A stretch of DNA of 64,000 nt, taken from Prosthecobacter debontii (GTDB taxonomy: Bacteria > Verrucomicrobiota > Verrucomicrobiia > Verrucomicrobiales > Verrucomicrobiaceae). Numbering within the stretch: the stretch's first letter is position 1; every line of letters starts with the position of its first letter. Under the pieces are notes generated by a model. The model was not told the DNA's origin. It worked only from the letters and a program-made list of their open reading frames with translations, and did not search any database. A program made the translations under genes and the position numbers. The stretch spans positions 103,948 through 167,947 of the forward strand of contig NZ_FUYE01000013.1 of NCBI RefSeq assembly GCF_900167535.1. The letters are read 5' to 3'. Shown one piece after another: positions 26,511-36,164 of this stretch.

Positions 26511-27926
26511 ATGTGGTTCAATAGCTTCGGATTCTGGCTTTTCTTTGGTCTGGTGGTGCTGATTTACAGCCGCCTGCGTCTGGCTGGGCAAAACCGCTGG
26601 TTGCTGGCAGCCAGCTACTTCTTCTACGGCTGTTTCGATTGGCGGTTCCTTTCACTCATCCTCTTCTGCACGGTGCTGAATTACCATGCGGGTATCAAGA
26701 TCGCGGCCTCTGAGGATGAACGGCATCGGAAGTTTTGGATCGGTTGGAGCATCGTCATCAGTCTCATCGTACTGGGGATCTTTAAGTATCTCGGTTTCTT
26801 CACCCATGAGCTCTCGGCCTTGTTGCAGAGCTTTGGCGTGATCGACACGCCATGGGTGCTGCACCTGATGCTGCCGGCGGGGATCTCCTTTTTCACCTTC
26901 CACGCGCTGAGTTACACGATCGATGTGTATCGGCGGGATACCCCGGTGTGCCGGAGTTTCGTGGAGTTTGCGCTGTTCATCTCCTTCTTCCCACAGCTCG
27001 TGGCCGGGCCGATCAACCGCTCCACGCTGCTGTTGCCACAGATGGGAAAACCGCGCCCGCCTTGTGATGCCGCCCGTTTTAAAGAAGGGCTGTATCTGGT
27101 GATGAGCGGTCTGTTTCTAAAAGTGGTGGTGGCGGATAACATGGCGTGGCTGGCGGGGCATGTGTTTTCCTCATCACCCGAGTCGCTCGGTGGGTTGGAG
27201 GTGCTGCTGGGGGTGTATGCCTTTGCCTTTCAGATTTACGGGGACTTCGCTGGTTACAGCTCCATCGCCTGTGGCACGGCCTGCTGGCTGGGTTTTGACC
27301 TCGCGGTGAATTTCCGCCGCCCCTACTTCGCCATCAGCCCGCAGGATTTCTGGCAGCGCTGGCACATCAGTCTGTCCACGTGGTTGCGCGATTACCTCTA
27401 CATCCCCCTCGGCGGAAATCGTCAGGGTTCGCTGATGACATATCGGAATCTCATGCTGACCATGTTGTTAGGTGGTCTGTGGCATGGGGCGGCGTGGACG
27501 TTCGTGGTGTGGGGCGGCATTCATGGTCTGTGGCTGGCGGTGCATCGTGCGCTGGGCGGGGGCCGCAGGAAAGATGCGCCTGATTCGGTGGGCCTCGTGC
27601 TGGTGAAGTGGCTGGTGACCTTCCACCTCGTCTGTCTGACGTGGTTGGTGTTCCGGGCCGAGACCTTCGCGCAGGCTTGGGGCCTGATGCTCCGCCTCGG
27701 CTCCGACTGGAGCTGGACGGCCTATGCGCAGACCAGCCTTTCTCTCATCGGTTTCTTCCTGCTGCCCTGGCTGGTGTATGAGGCCTGGGTGGAGCGGCGG
27801 AAGGATGATTATGCCCTGTTGAAGACCCCCTGGGTTTGGCGGGCGGCTCTCTATGTTTATCTCACGCTGATGATGCTCTTCTTCCCTCCGCCGGTGCCGG
27901 CGGAGTTCATCTACTTCCGCTTCTAA
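26511..27926 (+). CDS. MBOAT family O-acyltransferase (AlgI-like)
   Basis: A 471-residue polytopic membrane enzyme that transfers acyl, usually acetyl, groups across the membrane to a polysaccharide or other envelope acceptor. Family motifs are YFFYGCFDWRF near residue 36, RFKEGLYLVMSGLFLKVVVA, FQIYGDFAGYSSIACG near 240, FWQRWHISLSTWLRDYLYIP near 280 and GGLWHGAAWTFVVWGGIHGL near 320 containing the two conserved histidines. The next gene, 15 bp downstream, encodes an SGNH-like protein, matching the AlgI plus AlgJ/X or PatA plus PatB logic of a two-component O-acetylation system. Acceptor unknown. Confidence 0.92.
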   Translation: MWFNSFGFWLFFGLVVLIYSRLRLAGQNRWLLAASYFFYGCFDWRFLSLILFCTVLNYHAGIKIAASEDERHRKFWIGWSIVISLIVLGIFKYLGFFTHELSALLQSFGVIDTPWVLHLMLPAGISFFTFHALSYTIDVYRRDTPVCRSFVEFALFISFFPQLVAGPINRSTLLLPQMGKPRPPCDAARFKEGLYLVMSGLFLKVVVADNMAWLAGHVFSSSPESLGGLEVLLGVYAFAFQIYGDFAGYSSIACGTACWLGFDLAVNFRRPYFAISPQDFWQRWHISLSTWLRDYLYIPLGGNRQGSLMTYRNLMLTMLLGGLWHGAAWTFVVWGGIHGLWLAVHRALGGGRRKDAPDSVGLVLVKWLVTFHLVCLTWLVFRAETFAQAWGLMLRLGSDWSWTAYAQTSLSLIGFFLLPWLVYEAWVERRKDDYALLKTPWVWRAALYVYLTLMMLFFPPPVPAEFIYFRF

Positions 27927-27941
27927 ACCCATCCCACCGTC

Positions 27942-28901
27942 ATGTCATTGCTACGTCATGCTGAAACCAAGGTCCTGCTGGTCCTCGTGCTCGCTCTGGT
28001 GGTGCTAGAGGGCGGGGCCCGAATGTTTGAAACGAAGCTCTCCAAGGACGTCAGCCACATCCGCTCTCTGCCTGCCGTCGCGGCGGAGCTGAAGGCGGCG
28101 CCTGCCAATCAGCTCAAGGTCCTGATCTTGGGCAACTCGCTCTCCCGCGATGGTCTGGATAAGGCTCTGCTCAAAACGGGCCTGGAGAAGCTGACCGGCC
28201 GCCCCGTGCATCTCGCGGCCATGCATCCAGATGCCAGTAACATCGGTCAGTGGTTCTATGGCTACCGGCGCTACTTTGCTCAGACCGGGGCGCATCCAGA
28301 TCTGGTGATTTTGGGCACGGGCCGCCCCCACCTTTTGGACGGTCGCTCCGAGCCGGATCGCCAAGCGGCTTTTTATACCAGTCTGAAAGACATGCCGTTG
28401 CTGCTGAAGGAGCAGCAAGGAGACGTGGAGGCCATCTCTAAGGCGCTGGTGGCGCGGGCATCCATGCTTTTCGCGCATCGGGCACGGGTGGAGCCGCTGC
28501 TCTTTTACAACGGCATTCCTGGTTATACCGAGACCACCCAGACCCTGAGCGTCCATCGGGAGCACGTCACGCCTGCATCTGAGGGAGAAACCGCAGATGC
28601 CCATCACGAAGCTGCACCGACCTGCCATTTGTTCGAATCGCTCCTGAAGACCTTCCAAGCAGGGAAGACGCGCGTCATCGTCGTGGCTATCCCCATGACG
28701 GAGACCTATGAACTGCCTGAGTGTGTGGAGAAAGCCGTGAAGCAGGCCCAGATGTCTGTCGTGGATACAGGTGCATCTCTCCAGTATCCGCCGGAGCGTT
28801 TTCCTGATGGGTATCACCTGGATAAGACCGGTGCAGCCCAGTTTACCTCTCAGTTGCTCGAAGTGCTGGGGCAGCGTCCCGAGTATCTGCCGAACAAGTG
28901 A
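27942..28901 (+). CDS. SGNH-like membrane-anchored protein, MBOAT partner
   Basis: A 319-residue protein with an N-terminal membrane anchor (VLLVLVLALVVLEGGARMF) and an extracytoplasmic domain. LILGNSLSRDG near residue 62 fits SGNH block I (GNS), and DGYHLDKTGAAQFT near 289 fits the terminal DxxH block, the pattern of AlgJ/X and PatB-type acetyl-ester transferases. It begins 15 bp after the MBOAT gene, so it is probably the periplasmic transferase that receives the acetyl group. The middle is weakly conserved. It could instead be an esterase. Confidence 0.7.
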   Translation: MSLLRHAETKVLLVLVLALVVLEGGARMFETKLSKDVSHIRSLPAVAAELKAAPANQLKVLILGNSLSRDGLDKALLKTGLEKLTGRPVHLAAMHPDASNIGQWFYGYRRYFAQTGAHPDLVILGTGRPHLLDGRSEPDRQAAFYTSLKDMPLLLKEQQGDVEAISKALVARASMLFAHRARVEPLLFYNGIPGYTETTQTLSVHREHVTPASEGETADAHHEAAPTCHLFESLLKTFQAGKTRVIVVAIPMTETYELPECVEKAVKQAQMSVVDTGASLQYPPERFPDGYHLDKTGAAQFTSQLLEVLGQRPEYLPNK

Positions 28902-28988
28902 TGCCCACAGAAGTGATGCGGGCACTCTAGCCCGCAACTGCATGAAGGCAGCACGGATTCCCTAGAGGGTGCCTTCGAAGTTCTTGCT

Positions 28989-29006
28989 CGCCATTTTCAA
29001 ATGGCG
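28989..29006. terminator. Hairpin between convergent genes
   Basis: A perfect 8-bp inverted repeat CGCCATTT/AAATGGCG with a 2-nt loop lies midway between the ends of the SGNH and glutaredoxin genes, which converge. It has no strong T-tract. Confidence 0.45.
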
Positions 29007-29050
29007 GGAAGCCGCGAAAAGAATGCTGCGACCACATCCAAGAGCGCGCC

Positions 29051-29293
29051 CTAGATCGCTTGCCGGGCTTTGAGGAAGGGAATCAACTCCTCCACTCCGA
29101 AGTCGGCCAGAACGTCACCATCCCAATCCATGGTCGGGGCTTTGGATTGGCCGGACAGTTCGACCATGTCTTTCATCGCGGAGGGGTTACCGCTAACGAC
29201 AACTTTTTTAAAGGTGATGCCGTGCTCATTGAGGTAGTCGATCACATCGTCGCACCACGGGCAGCCGGTTTTCACATAAAGGATAGGAGTCAT
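29051..29293 (-). CDS. Glutaredoxin family protein
   Basis: An 80-residue thioredoxin-fold protein with the redox motif CPWC at residues 10-13 (YVKTGCPWCDDV), the cis-proline segment KAPTMDWDGDVLADFG and full glutaredoxin length. It would reduce protein disulfides or deglutathionylate substrates in the cytoplasm; the W in the active site differs from the CPYC of classical Grx and resembles NrdH/Grx-like proteins of PVC bacteria. Single gene, divergent from the methyltransferase. Confidence 0.9.
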   Translation of the reverse strand: MTPILYVKTGCPWCDDVIDYLNEHGITFKKVVVSGNPSAMKDMVELSGQSKAPTMDWDGDVLADFGVEELIPFLKARQAI

Positions 29294-29351
29294 GGGGGGC
29301 AGGGGGATTTCAGTTTGATTTCTTTTCTAGCATACGCAGCTAAGTTCTTCC

Positions 29352-30383
29352 ATGGTCTTGTGCATGACCGACCTGACCGCTTTTCCTGCCACCGACCCGC
29401 TGGGCATTTATCGTTACCGTGATGGCCTCTATGCCGTGGATTTGGTGACGGCAGCCCTGGAGTTGGATTTCTTTTCGTGGCTGGCGGCTCATCCCTCGAC
29501 CTTGGATCAGATTTGCGCCCAATATGGCTTTCACTCGCGGCCAGCGGATGTGATGATGACGCTGTTTGCCGCCAATGGCTGGGTGCGTAGTGTGGACGGT
29601 GTGTTTCATCTGACCGAAGTGGCACTGGAGTATCTGGTGGCGTCGTCGGAGTGGTTCCTCGGTCCTTATTACGCCTCGCTGCACGAGCGCCCGATTGCGC
29701 GGGATTTCCTTCAGGTGCTGCGCACGGATAAACCCGCAGGCTGGTCGGGTGATAAGGCATCGTTCGACTGGCACAAGGCCATGGAGCAGGAAGACTTTGC
29801 CCGCAAATTCACGGCGGCCATGGATTGTCGAGGGCGTTACCTCGCGCAGGCTCTGGCTAAAAAACTGGACCTGACGGGCCGATCCAAACTGCTGGACATC
29901 GGCGCAGGGTCCGGCATCTACGCCTGCTCCATCGCCGCCGAGCACACGCATCTCCGCGCCGTGGTCTTCGATCAAGCTCCGGTGGATCGCATCGCAGGTA
30001 AGCTCATTGCCGAGCGCGGTTGTGCGGAGCGTGTCAGCGTGACGACGGGCAACATGTTCGATGGTTTGCCGACGGATTGCGATGTCCACCTCTACTCCAA
30101 CGTGCTGCATGACTGGGGCACGGCGGAGGTGAAAAAGCTGCTGGAGGTCTCCTATGCCGCACTTCCAGCAGGTGGGCTGCTGATCATCCACGATGCCTTC
30201 ATCAATGCTGAAAAAACCGGCCCTCTGCATGTGGCGGAGTATTCCTGCCTGCTCATGCATTCCACGCAGGGGAAATGCTACAGCGTGGGTGAGTATGCGG
30301 AGCTTCTCAGTGAGGTGGGCTTTGTGCCTGGAGCCTATCAAGACACGGCCGTGGGACGTGGCTTCATGGTGGCAGGGAAGTAG
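29352..30383 (+). CDS. SAM-dependent O-methyltransferase (family 2)
   Basis: A 343-residue class I methyltransferase with an N-terminal winged-helix dimerisation domain (about 10-95) and a C-terminal Rossmann domain. The SAM site is LLDIGAGSGIYACSIA near residue 180; the catalytic-type segment LYSNVLHDW near 248 carries the His typical of small-molecule O-methyltransferases such as caffeate or hydroxyneurosporene methyltransferases; GGLLIIHDAFIN follows. Substrate unknown. A second ATG at 29364 (MTDLTAFPA) is an equally plausible start. Confidence 0.85.
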   Translation: MVLCMTDLTAFPATDPLGIYRYRDGLYAVDLVTAALELDFFSWLAAHPSTLDQICAQYGFHSRPADVMMTLFAANGWVRSVDGVFHLTEVALEYLVASSEWFLGPYYASLHERPIARDFLQVLRTDKPAGWSGDKASFDWHKAMEQEDFARKFTAAMDCRGRYLAQALAKKLDLTGRSKLLDIGAGSGIYACSIAAEHTHLRAVVFDQAPVDRIAGKLIAERGCAERVSVTTGNMFDGLPTDCDVHLYSNVLHDWGTAEVKKLLEVSYAALPAGGLLIIHDAFINAEKTGPLHVAEYSCLLMHSTQGKCYSVGEYAELLSEVGFVPGAYQDTAVGRGFMVAGK

Positions 30384-30392
30384 CGTTAAAAT

Positions 30393-30421
30393 AAAAAACC
30401 CCTGGCAGTTTCTGCCAGGGG
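30393..30421 (-). terminator. Intrinsic terminator for the minus-strand gene
   Basis: A perfect 10-bp stem CCCCTGGCAG/CTGCCAGGGG with a 3-nt loop (30399-30421) is followed, reading the minus strand, by TTTTTT. It lies just after the stop of the secreted-protein gene at 30440 and can also act on the converging methyltransferase transcript. Confidence 0.85.
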
Positions 30422-30439
30422 AAATCACCGGGGCTTTAT

Positions 30440-32155
30440 TTATTTCTTGGTGATGTTGTAGGAAGTGTAAGTTGCCCACAAAACATTCGGATATTTGGTT
30501 TGGTTATAATCCGCATAGACCCCGATGATCTGTCCCGTTGTCAAGCTTCGCTGAATCTCCACTGTCAGGCGATTCATGGGGGAGGTGTAGAGGTTTGAGT
30601 AAACAATGATGGATTCGGCCGGCGATGGATAGACGAGTAGACTGATGGTCGTGCCATTGAAGGTCATTGTGCGCAAATCACTGGAAATCGTAAGTGTTGC
30701 GGTAACCTGTCCTGAACGGTTTAATGGAACAGACGTCACGGGAAACTTTGGGGCCTTCGATGGGAAGCCTTTGGTGACATCGGAATTCAATGTGCCGTTT
30801 AATAAGACGGTATAAGTGCCTGCGGTTGCTCCAGCAATAACGTAAATTTGGTCATCTGTAATCGGCCCGGTGAATCCATAGGCACCAAAGATGGCTGGCA
30901 AAGTCTTGTCTAAGTTAGGGACCGTGAAAAAGCCGTAGCAGAGTGGAGCGTCGTTGCTGGATTCGATCTGGAGCATCACGCCTTCGAAGGTGATGCGACG
31001 TTTCACAATCTTTCCAGAGACGGTATCTTCGATATTGATCGTGGCGGTGACTTTGCCCGTCTTCGGGTCGACCTTGCCGACAAAGATCTTTGCCCAAGCT
31101 TTCTCATCTTGAGCTGCCGGGCTGCCACTGCCGCCTTCACCCACACGAAGAGTATTTTTGACGGTGATGCCTAGCTTTGTGGGGAAGAATCTCGAATACG
31201 TGGTCGTGTTCAAGGTGTCATCCAGCGCAAAGTTGAAGAGCTTTTCAACCCCTAGATCCAGCACCGAGCCCACCGTTTGGCCTTTCGCGGGTGCAATCCA
31301 GCGTTCCACGGAGGCGACTAAATTCAAGGGGCCAAAACCAGTGCGAAAGGCTTTGTCCTTAACTCCCGGGTCTTTTTTCCACTGGAAATCATAACCGGTT
31401 TGAGCCGGTAACATGTGATAACGGAGATCACTGCGCTGAGTGAGTTTGATTTTTCCGGCCAGGAAGCTGTTGGCACGCTTGTAAGGGTTCGCAAAAAGCA
31501 CAAATTGATTGGCGGCACCATTGGGCAGGGAAGCCGAGAAAGCTGTGCCATCGCTCAGCTTGCCCGCGAGTTTGAAGTTGCCTTTGGCATCAATCGCTCC
31601 TGTCGCAAATCCTGAACCGGTAGGCTCGTCTTCATCTGGATCAGCGGTCAATTCCAATGCTGTGGTGTAGGAGCCCAGGGTCGGCACGGTCTCTCCCTTC
31701 GCATAGGTTTTGACGCGGAAGCCGTTGTCAGTGAGAGCTACATCGTCCCCTGACTCCTTGACTTTCACCGTCAGAACAGGTTCGGCATCGTCCCCAAAGT
31801 TCTCAATCATGAGGACCACATCCAAGGACGTGGTTCCTTTTCTCACGATGGAAATGGTCGCGGGGAGGGTGCTCGCGGTTCCGATCGGTTCCTCTGCCTC
31901 TGGAGCCTCCGCAGCGGTGTAGTCGAGGGTGCCTTTAACGCCATAGACCTTGTTTTCCGAGCTGGTCAGCTTCCCAGAGAATCCGCCTTTGGTGGTGACC
32001 GTCAGGGTCAGTAGCCCGGTGGGCGACCCCGTGTCACCGGCGCCGGTGTAAAGCAAGGCTTGATAGCCGCCCGCCAGTTTTGCGGGCAGGGGAGCCGCCA
32101 CAGCCGTCAAAGCGCTCAGGAAGGAGCCCAAAAGACAAAGTCGCAATGCGTTCAT
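30440..32155 (-). CDS. Secreted beta-rich hypothetical protein
   Basis: A 571-residue exported protein. A signal peptide (LRLCLLGSFLSALTAVAA) precedes a mature chain rich in Gly, Thr, Val and Lys. The motif GLLTLTVTTKGGFSGKLT near residue 49 recurs in weaker form as GFATGAIDAKGNFKLAGKLS near 178, suggesting repeated beta-sandwich modules of a type common in Verrucomicrobial secretomes. No catalytic motif is seen. I start at the ATG at 32155 because it gives the signal peptide; the upstream frame looks random. A strong intrinsic terminator follows the stop. Confidence 0.75.
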   Translation of the reverse strand: MNALRLCLLGSFLSALTAVAAPLPAKLAGGYQALLYTGAGDTGSPTGLLTLTVTTKGGFSGKLTSSENKVYGVKGTLDYTAAEAPEAEEPIGTASTLPATISIVRKGTTSLDVVLMIENFGDDAEPVLTVKVKESGDDVALTDNGFRVKTYAKGETVPTLGSYTTALELTADPDEDEPTGSGFATGAIDAKGNFKLAGKLSDGTAFSASLPNGAANQFVLFANPYKRANSFLAGKIKLTQRSDLRYHMLPAQTGYDFQWKKDPGVKDKAFRTGFGPLNLVASVERWIAPAKGQTVGSVLDLGVEKLFNFALDDTLNTTTYSRFFPTKLGITVKNTLRVGEGGSGSPAAQDEKAWAKIFVGKVDPKTGKVTATINIEDTVSGKIVKRRITFEGVMLQIESSNDAPLCYGFFTVPNLDKTLPAIFGAYGFTGPITDDQIYVIAGATAGTYTVLLNGTLNSDVTKGFPSKAPKFPVTSVPLNRSGQVTATLTISSDLRTMTFNGTTISLLVYPSPAESIIVYSNLYTSPMNRLTVEIQRSLTTGQIIGVYADYNQTKYPNVLWATYTSYNITKK

Positions 32156-32346
32156 GATTTGATTAAACCGAGTCAGATGTTGGATGTTGGTTTGGAGATC
32201 GAGTTGAGCGGCCAGATTGCAGGGAACAAGCCCAGAATCTCCCGCGTTTTGATACTCCCTCCATCTTATGGGGTTACAGGAGATTTTTTTCACAAAGAAA
32301 CAGCGTGAGCCCTGCGTCTCTAAGGGAGTCCGTTTTAACTGCCCAT

Positions 32347-32850
32347 ATGAAACCCACAGCCCTCCTTGCCTCACTTGTCCTTTTCACCGCCGGATTCATC
32401 CATGCGGAAACCACCGTTACGCTGGAAGGCGTGCATAACTGCTGCAAAAGCTGCACCAACGGCATCGTCAAAGCTGGCACCAGCGTCAAGGACGTGACCG
32501 TGACGGCTGAGGGCAAAACCGTCACCGTGGTGGCGAAGACCAAGATGGGGGCTAAAAAGGCGGTCGAAGCCATCATGGAGGCCGGTTACTACGGCACGCC
32601 TTCAGAGACCGCTGAAACAGCTAGCGCCCCTAAAACGGAAAAGAAACTGACGGATGTCACCGTCACGGGTGCTCATCTCTGCTGCCAGAAGTGTGTGAAC
32701 GCGATGACGGATGCTGTTAAGGCGGTGCCTGGCGTCAAAGAATACGACATTCAGAACAAGGCCAAGTCTTTCACTGTGAAAGGTGAGTTCACCGAGGCCG
32801 ACCTGATTGCTTCCATGAACAAAGCCGGTTTCCACGGCACCGTGAAGTAA
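32347..32850 (+). CDS. Exported protein with two heavy-metal-associated (HMA) domains
   Basis: A 167-residue protein: signal peptide MKPTALLASLVLFTAGFIHA, then two HMA-like domains of about 65 residues. The metal loops read HNCCKSC (about 29-35) and HLCCQKC (about 109-115), so each has a CCxxC arrangement rather than the classical MxCxxC; each is followed by a ferredoxin-like continuation (VTVTAEGKTVTVVAKTKMGA, and VKAVPGVKEYDIQ). Domains are joined by a Ser/Ala/Glu/Lys linker. It may bind copper, zinc or mercury in the periplasm, or the Cys pairs may be redox active. No transporter gene is adjacent. Confidence 0.8.
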   Translation: MKPTALLASLVLFTAGFIHAETTVTLEGVHNCCKSCTNGIVKAGTSVKDVTVTAEGKTVTVVAKTKMGAKKAVEAIMEAGYYGTPSETAETASAPKTEKKLTDVTVTGAHLCCQKCVNAMTDAVKAVPGVKEYDIQNKAKSFTVKGEFTEADLIASMNKAGFHGTVK

Positions 32851-32878
32851 GGCTCACCCCTTTATTTTTCCAAGATCG

Positions 32879-32910
32879 ACGCGGTAAGACGGTTCGCTGT
32901 CTTACCGCGT
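32879..32910. terminator. Bidirectional hairpin between convergent genes
   Basis: A perfect 12-bp inverted repeat ACGCGGTAAGAC/GTCTTACCGCGT with an 8-nt loop. The right arm contains the stop codon and last two codons of the minus-strand TPR gene. The T-tract is weak on both sides. Confidence 0.6.
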
Positions 32911-34728
32911 TGCTTTGGTCAGGAAACCGCGTTCCTCCGGTAGCATGCGGGCTTGAGCCTCAATGTTGCTGACGACGGTGCGGGCGGCATCGGCGGCGTT
33001 GTTGGCGTTGCTGTCACGGGCTAAGACGGCAAGAGCGGCCTTTTGACCGGCGGAGAGCGCGCGCAGGTCTAAATTCTGCAGCAAGGGGGTGGCTGTTTTG
33101 ATATCGCCAAGTCGCCAGTGAGCCAAGGCCACCATCAGACGCCGCTGCTGATCTTCCGGGCGCTGATCCAGGAGTTGTTGAGCTGCGAGGAGGGAGGTTT
33201 CCAACTCGCGCCCGGTGAGCAGGTTTACATAGATGTAGCGCTCTTGATAAACGGGGTCGTTAGGCCAGCGGCGGTTGGCTTCGGTGGCGGCTTCCAGCAG
33301 GCCTGCTGTATTGCCATTGGCCTCCGAAGCGCGAATAAGACCCTGGTAGCCGATGCGGTCGGTGCGGGGATTCAGCGCAGCGCTTTTATAGGCTTCTTCG
33401 GCGATGTCGGCAAAGCCGCGCGCCTCGGCGTATTCGGCGATCTTGATGCATAGTTCTCCTCGGCGCTCGGTATCCGCCGCGTTTTTGGCTAAAATCAGAG
33501 CGGTGCGCACTTCATCAGGAGGTTTGCGCATGACGAAGGCTAAGTGAGCCCGGTAGAAAGCGGCTACGCTTTGATTGAGAATGGACTGCACCTTTGGGTC
33601 ATTCACCAGTCGTTCCAGATCCTCGAACCGTTGCAGCATCGTCAGGGCCGTGAGGTAGTTTTCCAGCAGAGGCTGATAGTCTTTGGCCTCATCTTCAGGC
33701 ACCAGAGCTAGCACCTGGAGGAACTGCTGCTGCTCCACCAGCCAGCGCACCATGGGCACCAGGTCTTCTCGGGATTTGCCATGCGCCAGATCAATGGCCT
33801 CCTGCACCAGTTCCACCTTTTGCGAGGGATTGAGCGCCAGCTTCCGTTTCAAGGCGGCGACATTGTGCCAACCGGTAGCCTTGGGGTGAGCGCGCAGGCG
33901 TTGGATCAGGTGGCTGGCCTCATCGGGTGGGAGCATTTCAAAGCTATCTAAAAACTCGAGCGCCTTGAGGCCGAGAGCATCATCCTTTTGGGCGATTTCC
34001 CAGGCCCGACGCCTTCCGGCTGATTGCTCTAAGGGATCACTGGATTCTGTCTGGATGCGGGCTAGGCGCAGGCTGTGCTCAGCGTCCTCAGGATGTTTTT
34101 CGGCATAGGTCTTCAGTGTCTTCAGCAGCACGCCTTCTTTTTGGCTGGCTCCCCAGACTTCCTCCGCCAGCTTCATCGAGTGAGCATCGGAAGGCGCCTC
34201 GCTCAACACTTGCTCCAGCAGATCTGAAGCTTCCTTATTTCTGTTGAGGTTAAGGAGGGCCTTCACTCGAGTTTGCTTATCCTTCAGCTCGGTGGCACCG
34301 GCGCTTTCCAATTGATCCAGGAAAAATAGAGCCTCTGGACGCTTCATCGCGGTGAGAAACTCGGTGTTGATTCGGATAGCCTGGACGTTGTCCGGTTTGA
34401 TCTTGTAAGCTTCTTGAGCCTTGAAGACTGCATTCACGATCTGGCCGTCCTCGGCCATTTGACGGGCTTCAGCCACTAGGCCCTCGGCCTTCCAGTCCTG
34501 ATAGCTGTCTTGCATCGGCTTGGCGTAAAAGAAGGCCCCGATGATCAGACCGAGGCAGACGGTCAGGATGCCAATGCGTGCGATCCAGCGTGCGACTGGG
34601 GACTGACGGTCCTTATGGGCCTGCGTAGGAGGCACCAGCAAATGCCAGACCGCAACAAACGGGCGGAAGAGAATGAACGGTTTCGTCTGACCGAGTTGAG
34701 CGGGGTCAATCTGCTGATTGGTAAGCAC
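32902..34728 (-). CDS. Membrane-anchored TPR-like protein
   Basis: A 608-residue protein. After about 48 cytoplasmic residues comes one membrane helix (IARIGILTVCLGLIIGAFFY, about 49-68), and the rest is a helical-repeat solenoid of tetratricopeptide type, for example AEDGQIVNAVFKAQEAYKIK near residue 91 and NKEASDLLEQVLSEAPSDAH near 160. No enzymatic motif. Proteins of this build act as scaffolds in envelope biogenesis, but neighbours give no clear partner. The next plus-strand gene converges on it across a hairpin. Confidence 0.78.
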   Translation of the reverse strand: MLTNQQIDPAQLGQTKPFILFRPFVAVWHLLVPPTQAHKDRQSPVARWIARIGILTVCLGLIIGAFFYAKPMQDSYQDWKAEGLVAEARQMAEDGQIVNAVFKAQEAYKIKPDNVQAIRINTEFLTAMKRPEALFFLDQLESAGATELKDKQTRVKALLNLNRNKEASDLLEQVLSEAPSDAHSMKLAEEVWGASQKEGVLLKTLKTYAEKHPEDAEHSLRLARIQTESSDPLEQSAGRRRAWEIAQKDDALGLKALEFLDSFEMLPPDEASHLIQRLRAHPKATGWHNVAALKRKLALNPSQKVELVQEAIDLAHGKSREDLVPMVRWLVEQQQFLQVLALVPEDEAKDYQPLLENYLTALTMLQRFEDLERLVNDPKVQSILNQSVAAFYRAHLAFVMRKPPDEVRTALILAKNAADTERRGELCIKIAEYAEARGFADIAEEAYKSAALNPRTDRIGYQGLIRASEANGNTAGLLEAATEANRRWPNDPVYQERYIYVNLLTGRELETSLLAAQQLLDQRPEDQQRRLMVALAHWRLGDIKTATPLLQNLDLRALSAGQKAALAVLARDSNANNAADAARTVVSNIEAQARMLPEERGFLTKATR

Positions 34729-34880
34729 GTCGAATGAAAAAAAGCGGTTGGGGGAGAACCTCTAAAATAACGAACGTCAGGGGGAGAGTCACGGCTAAAT
34801 TTCATGACGCTCCTTTGGTGAAGCGGTGAAGGGGCTGGCTGCTCTGGTTGTTTCCCTGGCAAGAAGGGATCGTGCGGGTA

Positions 34881-34912
34881 AAAAAAAGAACGCCGCCTGT
34901 TTCCAGGCGGCG
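34881..34912 (-). terminator. Intrinsic terminator of glnII
   Basis: A perfect 9-bp GC stem CGCCGCCTG/CAGGCGGCG with a 4-nt loop (34891-34912). On the minus strand it is followed by TTCTTTTTTT. It lies 40 bp beyond the glutamine synthetase stop. Confidence 0.85.
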
Positions 34913-34952
34913 CTCCAGGGGAGAGTGATCGTTGTCTGAACTTGAAACCCGA

Positions 34953-35975
<1,023 letters not shown>

Positions 35976-36050
35976 GGTTGTTGTTCGACTTTTTTGAGTG
36001 AGGAGCCTGGGGAAGAAATCACTCTTCTTCATTCCCTCGGGTGGGGATGA

Positions 36051-36066
36051 AGCATGGTTTATGCCA
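36051..36066 (-). promoter_or_regulatory. Candidate sigma-54 promoter of glnII
   Basis: Reading the minus strand, TGGCATAAACCATGCT fits the RpoN consensus TGGCAYRNNNNTTGCW at every fixed position except one (A for the first T of TTGC), with GG and GC at the correct 10-base separation. It predicts a start near 36041 and a leader of about 65 nt to the glnII ATG. RpoN control of glutamine synthetase is well known in other bacteria; here it is inferred from sequence only. Confidence 0.6.
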
Positions 36067-36164
36067 AAGTAGAAGTTGTTTTTTCATAACGCTCTCAAAA
36101 AGTTCTCATCTTTGAGTGCTGGCGGAGGTTGCAGGGCGGGTGATCCAGCCCGTAAGTGACCGCT

